A stretch of 64,000 nt of DNA from Theristus sp. LFF4_11 (taxonomy: Eukaryota > Nematoda > Chromadorea > Monhysterida > Xyalidae). The DNA is taken from NCBI GenBank assembly GCA_030248135.1, contig JASANC010003693.1:1-64000 (forward strand), given 5' to 3'. Below the pieces are notes generated by a model. The model saw only the letters and a program-made list of their open reading frames with translations. It was not told the DNA's origin and made no database searches. Positions 45,301 through 57,594 of this stretch are shown here, piece after piece. Position 1 is the first letter of the stretch; every line of letters starts with the position of its first letter. The position numbers and the translations under genes were made by a program.

Positions 45301-48300
45301 TACCGGTGCGACTAAAACGCAATGCGTTGCAGGAAAAAAAACTCAAGTTTCACGCATTGTGACGCGATCATGCACACAATGCCGCGAGAGTCCGGGCCCG
45401 TCCGGCGTCAAGTGGCCAGTACAGTATGGCCAAATAAATAAAGCAGTCTCAAGGCGAGATTAGTAGCAGATTAGGAGTTGCCTCTCTCAAAAATGCTAGG
45501 ATATTCGCCAGTCGAGTGTGCAATGGACAAAGAATCAACAGAAGCAAAAATAATTTTTGCAGAAACACGTCAAATTTGACACAGTATTGGGTTTCTGAAC
45601 GTCTTTTTTCTCTCATTCAAATTTCGCGCTCTCCTTGCACCCTGAAAAAAAGCTGCCATGTTTAAGTGGCCATACCGTACACCACACCGAGTCGCGCACG
45701 AGGTTTGCTCTAGACCATCAAAGGAAAAAATAACCGGTTTTTCTGTCTTACGGAACGAACAATTTCGCGCCCAACTGCAGTCGCAGTCCGTCGCCTCCGT
45801 CGGCGCACACCGTCCGTCCGTAGTTGATGCGCGTGATTCGACGCAGGTGAACGGCCGCCACCGTGCGGTAGCCGGGCGATATGAAGAAACCGTGCTCGGT
45901 CGGCATCGCCAGGTAACGGCGCTCGTGCACGTCCACCTGAACAGACGACATTTGGAAAGGCCGGGCACTCAGCATTTGGAGAGACATTTTGGAAAGGCGC
46001 CAAGCACTCAGCATTTGAAGAGACCTGGACAGACATTTGTCACCGCTCGTGGCCTGCTGGTAGCGCGTTTGACTGCAGTCGGTGCGCTCGGGGGATCGAG
46101 CCCCGCCGACGGGGTGTATAGGCACGTAATGACAGAGACAAACTCGATGGGCGCCCTACTCAATGGCTTTCAGTACGGTTCTTTGGGTTAGCACCGGCTA
46201 AAAACATCGCCTAAAAATCCCAACAACAACAACACAGCACTCAAGGAGCGGCACTTGTAGTGGGTTTTTGACGACATGCCACAGAGAAAACATGCCAGAA
46301 AGCTGAAAAAAGTCGACTGATTGTCGGACGCCCCACATGGCAACCAATCACCATGCTCAAACTCTGTCTTTCTATGCACGACATTCCGTCTGCCTGTCTG
46401 TCAACCATTTTAAGTGGTTTGGCGGCTTTCTAACGCCAACTAGAATTCCGCAAGCTCTATTCCGGTTCTCTGTGCGAATTTCACGTTCTTTTTACGTAAA
46501 GCAATCAAAAACTGATCGTTTGGACAGAGACGACCAAAACACGCCACGCACCCGGTGTCCCTTCGACGGATGCTGCGAGAGGTACTCGTGTGACATCGCG
46601 TTCAGCACCAGCGACAGACCGAAACTGGGACCGACGAACGCCGGCCGAGCGCCGCGATCGGGTGTGATCGTGAAACAGTTGCCGTAGCGACCCTGCGGCC
46701 AGCGGGTGAAGTTGGACACCGAGCAGTGCTTGCCTTGGTAGGTGCACTGCACCAGCATGTCCTCGATCTGGTGGCCGAGCTCCGCGAAGCGCACCTGCAC
46801 ATTGAAAAAATGAATTGCAAAATGCGCCATACTGCAGAAAACGGGAACATTTCGAATTCTAATGAGATTCAGGCTGCATCGGAAAAAATATTTGAAACCT
46901 TAAGAGGAATTGGATTTGGAATTCACGTCTCTACATACGTTGGCCTTAAAAAACCACTTGACCACCGAGGCCCCGGCTTTCCTCAAGCGTTATCACGCTC
47001 ACTCCACTACAAAACCGCCGCAAAAAGCATAGAAACGAGACATTATAGCGCACCTTATTCCTGTACAACTCATATCGCAGATGTTTCTGCAACTGTTCCC
47101 GGGACGCGAAGCCCGTATAGCCGTGTTCACCATCCTCGCCGGCCTCTTCTTGGCGCTTTTCCACGATTCGCGCCGCTAACGCCTCCAGATCGGCTGAAAT
47201 ACTTGGATACCTTGCGGTTAGCACGCTGCGCCGGACCGGGTTCAGGTTGCAAATCGTCACCGCCGGAAAATCGAACGCGCGATCGGAAACGTATCTGAGA
47301 AGCGAAACGAGAGCATGGAAAACGTCTGAAAAGCAAAGTGCAAGTGAAGTGGTTTTCATGTCACTTTAATCAGCGCTTAACGTCGTAATCGCTAATCAAC
47401 TCACTGCATTCTCACCGAATAAACCAGTTTAATCGCTTGGAGTTACTTAAAGTTAAAGTTGCTTAAACTAGAAACTTAGAGTTACAAAGTTGTGTGATAG
47501 ACACGAAACACACAAAACTTCATAACACAGAACAACTGCGCAGCTGCTCACTAACTTTACATTAACTGCGATATCGTACTGGAAATAGTTTGAGATTATC
47601 TTGACGATTTGCACGCTACAGACCGCCCAGGCGCAGCCGAGAAACAAGACGAACACGATACGAAGCAGCCAACTGTGATTGTGACGGAGCGGCGCCAGAC
47701 CGTGCGCGGAGATTTCGTAGATGCTCGAATCGTTTGCCTGAAAACGCACCTAAGCGCTGCTAAACGCACATTTACGCTAGTAAACCCACATGAACGCAGC
47801 AAGGCGCACATTTAAGGGGCATTCATGAATCAGTATTTAATGACCGCGTAGCTACAGCTACGCGTCACTAAATACTACTTCATGAATGCCGCTTTACGCA
47901 TCTAAACGCACATTAACGCACCTAAACGCACATTGATGCAACTAAATGCACATTAACGCACAAAAACATGTTCGTAAAACAATCATCCATATACCAACCG
48001 GTTTCTCGTGTGAGCTGATCGGTGCTAATATCGCAGCCGAGATTGTCTTCAGGCGTTCACTGCGATGGCGAATGCTGTCCGTTACGTGCAGGTGTTGTTT
48101 TGAGCGGAGTCGTTTCACGGTGGCTTTGCCGGAGCCGGCGCTTTTCGCGCGACGCCTCCGAAAGTGGCGCCTATTATGGTGCTCGTTGCTTGTTGCTAAA
48201 TCTGAACAGAGTTCGGTGATTTGTTTGGGTAAAAGCAGGTACAGTCGAACTCTGAATTATAGGCTATCAACTGATTGGTTGGTTGGTGACGTGATGCATG

Positions 48301-49265
48301 CTTTCTGTGAAGAGCCACCGCTGTGGAGGTGGAGTGTGGCATGCATGCATCACGTGATCACCAACCAATCAGCTGATTGCCTATAATTTAAAGTACGAAA
48401 GGACACCGATTTATGCCTGATCCCGTGCGTGGCAAAGGTTGACGGCACGCCAAAAACTGGTGACGAAAAAACCTGCACAGCAGTGAACGGAATGGTCGAG
48501 TAAATGTGGCAGCTTTTTAGGGTGCAAAGAGCGCGCGAAAATTGAATGAAAAAAGGCGTTCAGAAACCCAACTGCATGTCAAATTTGAGGTGTTACTTTA
48601 AACTGAGTGATTGTTCGTGTTATTCTGTTCAATCTTTTCCTCTTGCACACACGATTGGGAATTATCTTAGCATTCTTGAAAAATACGACTCCAGTCTGCG
48701 ACTGATCCCGGAAGGAAATAAATGAAGGAATTGATGAAGAATGCAAGGACTGCCTTATTCATTCATCCATACTGTGTACCACAGCGTTTACCGCGTCTAC
48801 CAAGATGACATGACCAATCAGCGGCATCAAATAGCCGACTAGTTACGGGGATACTGTAATGACACTGTGAACCGTGGTGTACCACAATCGACATATCGCT
48901 GTAACCATCTTGAAAATGCCTCTATGACAATCAGCAGTTAGCGCGCGGTACACCGCTCTGCGGGGTCTTTTCCACCACGATCTGACGCACATAATGGGTC
49001 CGAAACGCAATCGAAGCACAGAAATCTCTAACTCACCAACTTTTTCCTTCGAGTGTGTCAATTTCAAAAAAAAACTTTTGTACGAAAATCTCAAAATCAA
49101 ACCGTGTGTCCTTAAGTCTGGCGTCGACTTTCGGTGTAGTATCACCGCTGATGAATGTTTTACGGTGTTGATGTTGTTGATGTTGTTGATGTTGTTGACG
49201 TTGTTGTTGTTATGACCGTTTTGGCCAGCTGTTCCAGCTTCCAAGTCGTTCTTGAATCTGCTCAT
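42389..49265 (-). CDS. DEG/ENaC (degenerin) cation channel subunit, gene C
   Basis: Nine exons: 49103-49265, 47999-48201, 47556-47737, 47054-47294, 46552-46794, 45761-45936, 44838-45069, 44353-44574 and 42389-42577, all in phase, 616 residues. The N-terminus has an Asn-rich tract (NNNNVNNINNINNIN) from a trinucleotide-type repeat, then a basic stretch. The HG motif, first helix (LLRIVFVLFLGCAWAVCSV), FPAVTICNLN, Cys-rich loops (CVTACFEKEVLDRCHCVD) and the second helix with GMS and Ala at the degenerin position are all present. The 46552-46794 exon is almost identical in DNA to the matching exons of genes A and B. Introns are larger than in A and B and full of MITEs, including a G-rich element at 43151-43614. 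Role inferred as a cation channel subunit. Confidence 0.85.
43151..43614. mobile_element. G-rich inverted-repeat element with TA target duplication, 464 bp
   Basis: Ends CCGTATTACCCCCAATAAAC and GTTTAATGGGGGTAATACGG with TA on each side (43149-43150, 43615-43616). Subterminal regions carry several runs of 5-13 G (43200-43280, 43500-43600), so G-quadruplexes are plausible. No coding. It lies in an intron of DEG/ENaC gene C. Confidence 0.8.
45420..45676. mobile_element. TA-target MITE (GGCCATAC-ended family), copy in DEG/ENaC gene C
   Basis: Starts CAGTATGGCCAAATAAATAA and ends TTTAAGTGGCCATACCG. Internal blocks (AAAGCAGTCTCAAGGCG; GCGCTCTCCTTGCACCC) match copies at 29380-29580 (truncated), 39915-40190, 48490-48780, 50068-50330 and 61110-61375. 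Confidence 0.75.
46030..46235 (+). repeat. Candidate tRNA-derived SINE
   Basis: The head (46040-46110) resembles a decayed tRNA. It has an A-box-like TGGCCTGCTGGTAGCGC, an anticodon-arm stretch TTTGACTGCAGTC reminiscent of tRNA-Cys, and a B-box-like GGGATCGAGCC within a CGGGG/CCCCG stem. The acceptor stem does not pair well, so it is not a working tRNA. An unrelated body follows, then a CCCAACAACAACAACAC tail like that of the non-LTR element at 22974. It lies in an intron of DEG/ENaC gene C. Confidence 0.4.
48242..48397. mobile_element. Palindromic TA-target MITE (CAGTCGAACTC family)
   Basis: Begins CAGTCGAACTCTGAATTATA, ends in near inverse TATAATTTAAAGTACG. A central GCATGC-rich hairpin matches the copies at 31643, 58868 and 59522. 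It lies in the first intron of DEG/ENaC gene C, 40 bp upstream (on the gene strand) of exon 2. Confidence 0.65.
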
Positions 49266-52200
49266 TCTGGGAGAAAATTGATCGTTCAACTGGAATCTGT
49301 GGTTCGGTTTTGTTCATGAATTGAGTCGTTATAATTATTTATTGCAACTGATTGAACATATTCATGTTTTCAATTTATTCTCAAACTGCTTTCAGAACAC
49401 GAATCACTAAGAAATAACTCCGTTGAACATCCAGATGAGGAATCAATTATGCATGGAAATCTTTTCAAAATGGTGTCAGGAAGGGGCACTGTACACAATG
49501 ATGCAGCTCCAGTAGTTTCGGCCGCAGTAATGGAAACGCCGCAGCCGCACGTGTTTTTGATTTTAAAATTAGCGGCTTTAGAAACAACACCCGTTTTGTG
49601 GAGAAAGGATCAAATAGTAGAGCAAGAATTTTCAAATGTACTCCCAAATCATCAATGTTAATTTTGTGTTGACACTTGTAGTCTGAAGGTATTGTATTAC
49701 GGCATGCTAAAATTCCCCCAGCGCGTTTCCACACTTTCGGCCGCCATTTACATGAGTATGTGAAAGCAGTCTCCAAAACAAAGGATTACCATTTGAGACG
49801 CTGTTTTCCACAATCATTGATTACTCAATGATGTAAATGAACGTTTCTATCCAATTTTCGAATTTAATGAAACGAGAGATTTCAGTCACAAACGATTATC
49901 TGAGATAATCCTGCGTAAATTGACATCAAGTTTGACTTTATTTTAAAGTATACGACGTATACACACTGCCATGAGATGGAAGAAAACAGGGACCGCCAGC
50001 TACGTGTAGCTTCAGGTATATTGTGAACTTGAAAAAAAATTGTTTGTTCTATAAAATTGTTCAATAAAATACGGCCGGTTAAACATGGCAGCTTTTTTCA
50101 GGGTGCAAGGAGCGCGCGAATTTTGAATGAAAGAAAAACGACGTTCAGAAACTGAATTATGTGCCAAATTTGACGCGTTTTTTTGAACTGATGGATTATC
50201 CCCGCTATTCTGTTCATTCTTTATCCCTTGTACACATGATTGGGAATTACGTTGGCTTTTTTGAAAAAGACAACTTCTAGTCTGTGGCTGATCCCGCCTT
50301 GATGGACTGCCTCATTTATTCGGCTATACTGTACCTGTGAACAGAAGTCACTATTTAGCAACTGTGTTTTCATCACAAAACCAAAAAAAACAATTCTTGC
50401 GCACCACAAATCCTTGACCACAAATTTTGGTCTAAAAAGGCTTATATTGGGGTAATTTTTTTAAACGGGTAATACATACCTGGGCTTTATGCCGCGATTG
50501 TTCCCGTTGACCACCCGCCGCCGCACGCCCTCTTGCCTCATATCGCCTCACACACGTCCTTGTGATGATTTTCAGCAATACACGATGCCCGATACCAGCA
50601 CGGGTTAAAGTTGAAATATTCGGATACAACGTCACATGTGTCCATTAAGAAATGCACCAAAGCAGACGAACACAATCAGCAACAGACCGGGTATGACGCG
50701 GGGCAACTCAATAAGAACGTGAAATATCCAGGCCACTTTTTCCGACATTTAATTTCATGAAATCTCTAACAGACACGACGTGGAAGCCCGTCAAATGGAT
50801 ATGAGAAGGTGCTCGAATACGATATTTCAATTTGATGCGCTGTTGTTGCTGAAACCTTTTTTGGATTGGCAAAAGAAATACCGCAAAAAAACAACGTTTC
50901 TCGCATCAGTTTACAAACAACTCTTCACTTTCACGTCAAGCGTTGCGTGAAACGTTAAATTGCGTGAGCTTTCTTCAACAGATACCTATGATGCAAAAAC
51001 AAAATAAAATGATTACAAAAAAATGAAAATGGAAAACAAAATTGTGGCCACGTGTCGATGCCAACATCGAGATTTTGAGAACGGCAGGAACTGTATTGCA
51101 TATGAACTCCGAGTTTTTGGTCATTCGACGCTACATGTAATTACGTTTCAAATGCTTTCATTCCCACACGTGTCGCGACAAATTCAAACTTGTTTGTATC
51201 CGTGGAAACCAGCAACCCTTCGCTCATACATTTTTATGGTGTGAAAAGCTCGAACCAGCAAAACGTAAATTAGTTTCAATATTTTTATCATATTGTGATA
51301 AAAAAATATGTATGCGACTGTTATGCGGAATGTGTGACAGGCACGTGCTACACACTTCCGGAAAAATATACAAGTATTTTGTTGAGTCATATAAAGAGTG
51401 AGAACGTGGAAAGTTTGTGAAAACCTGATGAAGCTTACAAAAAATTACACCTTTTGTGGAAACCGACTAAAAATTGCTCGAAGCAATTTTCTCAAAAATG
51501 GAAGTGGAGATTTTGTTGAAAGTAGCAAAACGACAATGTGAAAACATGAAAATTTTGAAAAAATGGAAATGTAAAACTTGTAAAAATTTATTTTTTTATT
51601 TAAAAAATCTGGTTTTTTCTTCTATAATTCAATAACTTTACGTCGCTACCCCTACCTTGCACACGAATCGCGTACGGCTTCATATTTAAAAGTACATGTA
51701 CGGTGGAGGTGGTCCTCTTCCTCTTTAACACAGGAAAGAAAAAAATGCGAAAACCAATTTGATCCTTTTTCACCTTATAAAAAAGGCTTGGCTTAGGATT
51801 AGGATTAGATTTAGGATTAGGAACCTACAACGACTTTATACACGAATCGCTTTCGTTTTAATTAATAATAATAATAAACCACAAAATAATGCGAGTGGAG
51901 CGCTGCATTGCGGTGGCTGTTCATTGGCTGTGCGTAGGGCAATGGAAAAAATAAAAAAAAATTTCGTTTTAAATTTTTTTTAAACCGTGATGCGATGCAT
52001 CATTTTTGAAACAGCTGCATCTGCAGTTTGATTCGGTGCTCTCCCTCTGTGACAAAGAAAAAATGCAAAAACTAAATTGATCATTATCACCTTATCTATC
52101 ACAAATAAAAAAATCAAAAAGGCTTGCTTGGCTCAGGATTAGGATTTTTAGGATGAGGATGAGGAACGTACGTACAACGACTCATTACAAGCAACCTCTG

Positions 52201-52440
52201 ATCAAAAAGTAAAAAAATCACTTTTAACCTTTTAAGCGTCTGTCAGTCAGTTGCCCGCAACGTGATCGCGAATTCTGGTCTGGTACGTGTACGTTTCCAA
52301 AGTGGCCGAACGTAATTGGAGAAAGTTTTGTTCCGACGAAATAAGATTAAATAACCAAACAACCAAATAAGACCCAAACAAAGATCGACCAAATAACACC
52401 AAAACGACGCACACGCAACGCAACCACCCATCATTCCGTC
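49266..52440. other. Intergenic between DEG/ENaC gene C and the DDX6/CGH-1 gene
   Basis: Divergent promoters for gene C (minus) and CGH-1 (plus) should lie here. Seen: a TATGGCC-ended TA MITE at 50068-50330, TTAGGATTAGG-type telomere-like repeats at 51788-51822 and 52133-52165, and A/T-rich DNA. One short open frame with a membrane segment (50632-50748) is listed separately. Confidence 0.45.
50632..50748 (-). other. Short open frame with one hydrophobic segment (possible first exon)
   Basis: The ATG at 50748 opens 38 codons encoding MSEKVAWIFHVLIELPRVIP followed by a hydrophobic run (GLLLIVFVCFGAFL). The frame could also continue by splicing from near 50636 to a basic exon ending at a good donor CAG|GTATGT (about 50478). 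Composition is protein-like, but there is no family match and no third exon was found. Confidence 0.25.
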
Positions 52441-55400
52441 ATGGCCTCGACCGCTGTCGCCAGTCGGATTGAAGAAGACTGGAAAAAAGGATTGAAAATT
52501 CCGCCGAGGGATCGCAGAATAAAAACCGCTGTTTGTTTTTTTGTTCACGTTTCGTTTTCCTTCGATCATTTCATGAATGCGTGCGTTCTTTTCTTGTTCA
52601 CGTGGTCATCTCTCGTTCTTTTTGTTTAATTTATTGTCTGTCAACTTCTCCTCCCTCAAAAAGTTCAATACTTTCAATTCAATTTAGGATGTCACCAATA
52701 CGAAGGGCAACGAATTTGAGGATTTCTGTTTGAAGCGACCACTGCTAATGGGCATTTTCGAGAAGGGCTGGGAAAAGCCGAGTCCGATCCAGGAGCAGAG
52801 CATTCCAATCGCGCTTACCGGTAGCGAGCCGATGATTTTTTTTTGTTCTTGCCTTCCTTCTTGTCACTCTCGTTTTTTGTTCGCTCTTATTTGTCTTCTT
52901 TTTGAAGTTATTCATTTTCTGCTGTTTTTCTCTTCTTTCTAACTCGCTTGTTTTCATATATGGTGACTTTCATTGTTTCGTTTCGTCCAGGCAAAGACAT
53001 TGTGGCTCGCTCGAAAAACGGCACGGGTAAAACAGGCGCCTACGTGATTCCGAGTCTCGAGAAGATCGATCCCGAAAACAAAGCGATCCAAGGTTTGTGC
53101 TTATTGTGTTGCATTTTTTGGTTGCAAAGAAACCCCATTCCAAGGCTCTTGAGGAACCGGTTGGTGAGAAATGCAGAGAGCCCTTGGTTGCGCAGAGGCA
53201 GAGCCATTCTAAAGTGACGTGCCTGCGCAACTTTGAAACGGACATAGGTTAACTAAAAAAAGACAGATCCACTGTTTTCGCCAACCGACAAACATAGAAT
53301 GAATTGATAATGAGCTTTTTTTTCATTCGTTTTTTCTCCATCTCAGTGATGATCATTGTGCCGACGCGCGAGCTGGCGCTGCAGACCAGCCAGATTGTGG
53401 TCGAGCTTGGCAAGCACATGAACTTGAAGGTGCGCTTTGAGTTGACGCATTTTACGTTTACACCCATTTTCTACGGTTTGGTTGCTGCTGCCGCCGCAGA
53501 TTATGGTGACCACGGGCGGCACCGACCTGAAGGACGACATCATGCGTCTCAGCGGGCCGGTGCACGTCGTCATCGCCACTCCCGGCCGCATACTCGACCT
53601 GATGGACAAGCACGTCGCCAACGTGCACCAGTGTCGCTCGCTTGTGCTCGATGAGGTCGGTGGGAATGGGGATTCATGAATGAACGGGGCATTCATGAAG
53701 CAGTATTTCGTAACCGCGTAGCTATGGGCATTCATGAAGCAGTATTTCGTAAGCCGCGTAGCTATGGACATTCATGAAACAGTATTTAGTAACCGCGTAG
53801 CTATGTTTTAACTAGGGTTGGCAAAATACCGTTTTTTTCAAATCGTGGTAAAAAAACCTGTATTTTTACCGGTAAAATTACGGTAATTTTACCGGAAAAA
53901 AACGAAAGCCAAAAAGTTGTAAAAACCCACATATCTGTCGCAGCCGACTTTAAACTTAAACCAGGATTTGTGAAACAACTTTCAGAATGCTTTGTTCAAA
54001 ATATTGTGCACCAACAAAGAAAATAAATCATGTTTGGACTTGAAAATCCAAAAGGTCAGCAATAAATCGAACATTATCTTTTGCTCAATCGTTTATATTC
54101 CACCAATTACACAGGAAAAAAACCCAGCGTTTTCACGGGACAGTCTTTGGTCACAATAGACGAACACAATTTGCTGCAATAACGCAGTTAAACCGAATTT
54201 AGAATCAGTTCAGATCAAAAAGAAAACAAATCAGTAATTGTGTAAGAAAGACAATTTTGAGCGACATTTAGAATTTTTGAAATTTTCAGCTCAGCTCAGC
54301 AGCTCCAGCCGATTCTTGCACCTCGCTTAACAGTTCTTTCAAAACATCAGTGTCAATTTCGTCATCATATTTTTCTTGGTCACAGATTTTCTCATTTTCT
54401 CATCAAAATTGATATGAAAACTCGGGGCCCGAAATTGAAAAAAAACGGAAAAATACGAAAAAAACCGGAAAAATACAGAAACGGTCTTTTTCCCGTTTTT
54501 TTCAAGGCACCAATTTTTGCCCTGGTAAAAAAACGCGTATAAATACGTGTTTTTTTACCGGTAAAAAAACCGGTATTTTTACCATGCCAACCCTAGTTTT
54601 AACACACTGCTACACGTCACCAAATACTGTTTCATGAATGCCGCCTCAAGGAAATTTTCGCTTGGCATTGATGTTTTTTGTTCATCTCCTCTCTCTGTTG
54701 TGTGCCGATCACCTACTGAATTCGTAGCTTCAGCCTCCAATTGACCGAACACCGTTGAATAAGAACTGCACGCCGGTTGGTCATATGGCCACCAGTAACA
54801 AGTGCCAGTGCTGATTATTGAATGGAAGAACATGTTTTTTCATCAAAGACGTCAACTTTCAACTATTTTCCCCAAACAGGCGGACAAGCTGCTGTCGCAG
54901 GACTTCAAGGGCATTCTCGATCGTATCATCGCGTTTCTGCCGGACGAACGCCAGATCATGCTCTATTCGGCCACATTCCCGCACAGCGTCGCGGCGTTCA
55001 TTGTGAGTAGGGATGGAGCCGGTTCCGGTGCGGATTCCGGATTCCGGCGCCTGAAATTGGATCGGGATCCGGTCCGAATTCCGGCGCAATTTTGCTGGAT
55101 CCGGCCGGAATGGCCCAGCCCCCCCACCAATTAACCAATTAACCTCACAATTTGTGAGTGAGACAGAAACGGATTATTAGATCTATGTTTGTTTCCACCA
55201 CCCTCCTCAGCTACACCGATTTCGGAACCCGACGGTACCACACTCCGGTGGGTTTTTGAGAATGGGCAGGCTGACGCTCACGGCTGACCCCCCCCCCCCA
55301 GTACCCTCGCCGCGTGCGAATGACAGCGGCGTCCTTATTTTTCTCCTCTTTTGTGTTGTGTTTTTTGAGCGAACGATAGAATGTTGGAAAGCACCACGAC

Positions 55401-57594
55401 ACGGCTTGAACACGGACCAGAGAACTAAAGTGGATCAGTTTTTCGTCAATTCATTCTCGAAATGGTGCAATGAAATTGCGCGGCGCATTTCACACATGAC
55501 TCGGCTGAATGGTGCACTGATCGGTCAAGTATGCAACCATAATTTCTATAACCATAACTCCCATAAATAACGGCATAAATTTCTATAAATAAAGAGTTCT
55601 CACAAAAAAAAGTATTTTGAAAACCGCTCAGAGCAAGTACATGAAGCAGCCGTTCGAAATCAACACCATGGAGGAGTTGACGTTGTTGGGCGTGACGCAG
55701 TTCTACGCGTTCGTGCAGGAGAAACAGAAGGTGCACTGTTTGAACACGCTCTTCCGCAAGGTACGCACTCGGCTTTGGATCGGTTTTTTGTTTCTTTTTC
55801 GTGCTGTCATGCCAGTGCTAGGTATTTTTATCGTTTTAATCGTTTCACCGTTTGAAAAAATTGATCGTCAACTCTTTTCCTGAAGCTGAGCGCAACTTTT
55901 GTGAGCAGCCAATCAATCAGCGGAGGCTATAACATTGTCTACATCAACATCACGTTCAAGCACCGGTCAAATTTACAGCACATAATTTTTTGCACCACCG
56001 CATCAAACTAGGTCTGCGCAAGCAAACGCATAGAGTCGCAATCGCAACCATGCCCGCGCGACGGTTTGGGGTACCGGTGTCGCCAAAATGCCACCGCAAA
56101 AAAAATTCTCTTGCGGGCTGCACACTGGTTTTGAGGGCTACGCACATCGGTACCCCACCAACGAAACCAACGCAAACGGATCATACCATTGTCAATGCAC
56201 ACAGTCGCTCTCTGATTCCCTTCTCGCCCACTCAGTTGCAAATCAACCAGTCGATCATTTTCTGCAATTCGACGCAACGCGTGGAGCTGCTCGCGAAGAA
56301 GATCACGGAGCTCGGCTACTCGTGCTACTACATCCACTCGCGCATGGCACAGGCGCATCGCAACCGGGTCTTCCACGACTTCCGTCAGGGCCACTGTCGC
56401 AATCTCGTCTGCTCCGGTCCGCTGAGTTTTTTTTCAGTTTTATGTTCGTTTCATTGGTTCGATGTTGGCCAGGACCGAAATGCAGAGAATTTTGCATGCA
56501 GTTTGGTTGATTAAATCTGCTTCAGCAGTTCAGTTTTGCGGCGTGACATAAAACCCGCAGCCGGTTTTTCGTTCGAAAAAAATGTTTTGAATCAGCCCGC
56601 CCAGCTTCCTGCGGTCTTTGCTGAGATGAATCCGAAAGCTGTGGCAAAATTTTCTTTTTCGAATTTTTCTGAGAACCGAGGTTGTCGCGATATTGAATTG
56701 ATCAGTGGAAACAGGTTTTGCACCGGTTAGCAGAGGGTATAAGATGGCAAACGCAAAAATCGTCACAAAAGTGGAAAAACTCAATGTTTTATGTTGATGC
56801 TATATAGGTCACATCACATAATTCCACAATAATGATCACGAAATACACGTCATAAGACAGTAATTGGGTGTTGAATACCCGCTCTAAACACACCGGGTTC
56901 CCCTCGGGCCAGATCTGCTGACGCGCGGCATCGACATCCAAGCAGTGAACGTCGTCATCAACTTCGACTTTCCGCGCAACTCCGAGACGTACCTGCATCG
57001 AATCGGCCGCTCCGGCCGCTTCGGCCATCTCGGCATCGCCGTCAATCTCATCACGTACGACGATCGATTCGCGTTGAATCGCATCGAGAAGGAGCTGCGA
57101 ACGCAGATCAAACCGATTCCGAAGGTGCGCTCGCCAAACGAAACGTTGCTTTGTTTGTTCCTGACTTGTGTTTTCCCGGAAAAATTACGAACTGGAATGC
57201 GTCAGTTTTATGTTTTAGCTAGATCAGAAATGAGACGATGGCCTGCACCGCGATTTTTTTTTAAATGTCGACTTGAAATGAACGATGAAAAAAACGCTTT
57301 ACGGTTTTTTCTTAATTCGTTTGTTCTGTCGCCAAATTCTCAGTTGACCTTGTTACTTCACTGCCGTCAAACGAGGCGTTTTTTTAAAGAAGCTTTACGG
57401 AAATCCAGTCGCTGGTTTCTGTGTAGATTCACAAATTTGCTGAGCAACCATTTTTCCAAAAAAAACTCGTGTCACGTGTTTTTTTTTTGTTACAGAGTGT
57501 TGATCCAAAGTTGTACGTTGCCGACGCGCAAGTGCCATCGGAGGCGGAGTCCTCCGACAAACCGGACAAGATTCGCGCGGCGGCCGAAGAATGA
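52441..57594 (+). CDS. cgh-1: DDX6/CGH-1 DEAD-box RNA helicase, complete, 10 exons
   Basis: Exons 52441-52530, 52688-52820, 52991-53092, 53347-53429, 53500-53655, 54880-55002, 55632-55760, 56236-56416, 56913-57124 and 57496-57594 join in phase to 435 residues, the usual CGH-1 length. All motifs are present: Q motif ([14 protein letters not shown]), motif I (GTGKT, 85-89), PTREL (113-117), [12 protein letters not shown] (187-190, split by intron 5), SAT (218-220), [16 protein letters not shown] and HRIGRSGR (361-368). Known role: translational repression and mRNA decay with PATL1, 4E-T, EDC3 and LSM14 partners in P-bodies and germ granules. The start ATG gives the [13 protein letters not shown] segment typical just before the core. 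The C-terminus is short and polar. Intron 5 carries nested transposons. Orthology is clear; the core is almost unchanged from other animals. Confidence 0.95.
53813..54595. mobile_element. hAT-type element, 783 bp, inside a fold-back repeat in a CGH-1 intron
   Basis: Ends TAGGGTTGGC and GCCAACCCTA with GGTAAAAAAACGGTATTTTT-type subterminal repeats, flanked by the perfect 8-bp duplication GTTTTAAC (53805-53812, 54596-54603). The duplication lies in the loop of a CAGTATTTAGTAACCGCGTA-type fold-back (53690-53804 and 54604-54652), so the order of insertion is clear. No transposase frame is present. Confidence 0.9.

Noticed and set aside
46040..46110. Functional tRNA-Cys gene
   Set aside because: A- and B-box-like motifs exist, but the acceptor stem does not pair and the anticodon stem is incomplete; kept only as a SINE candidate.
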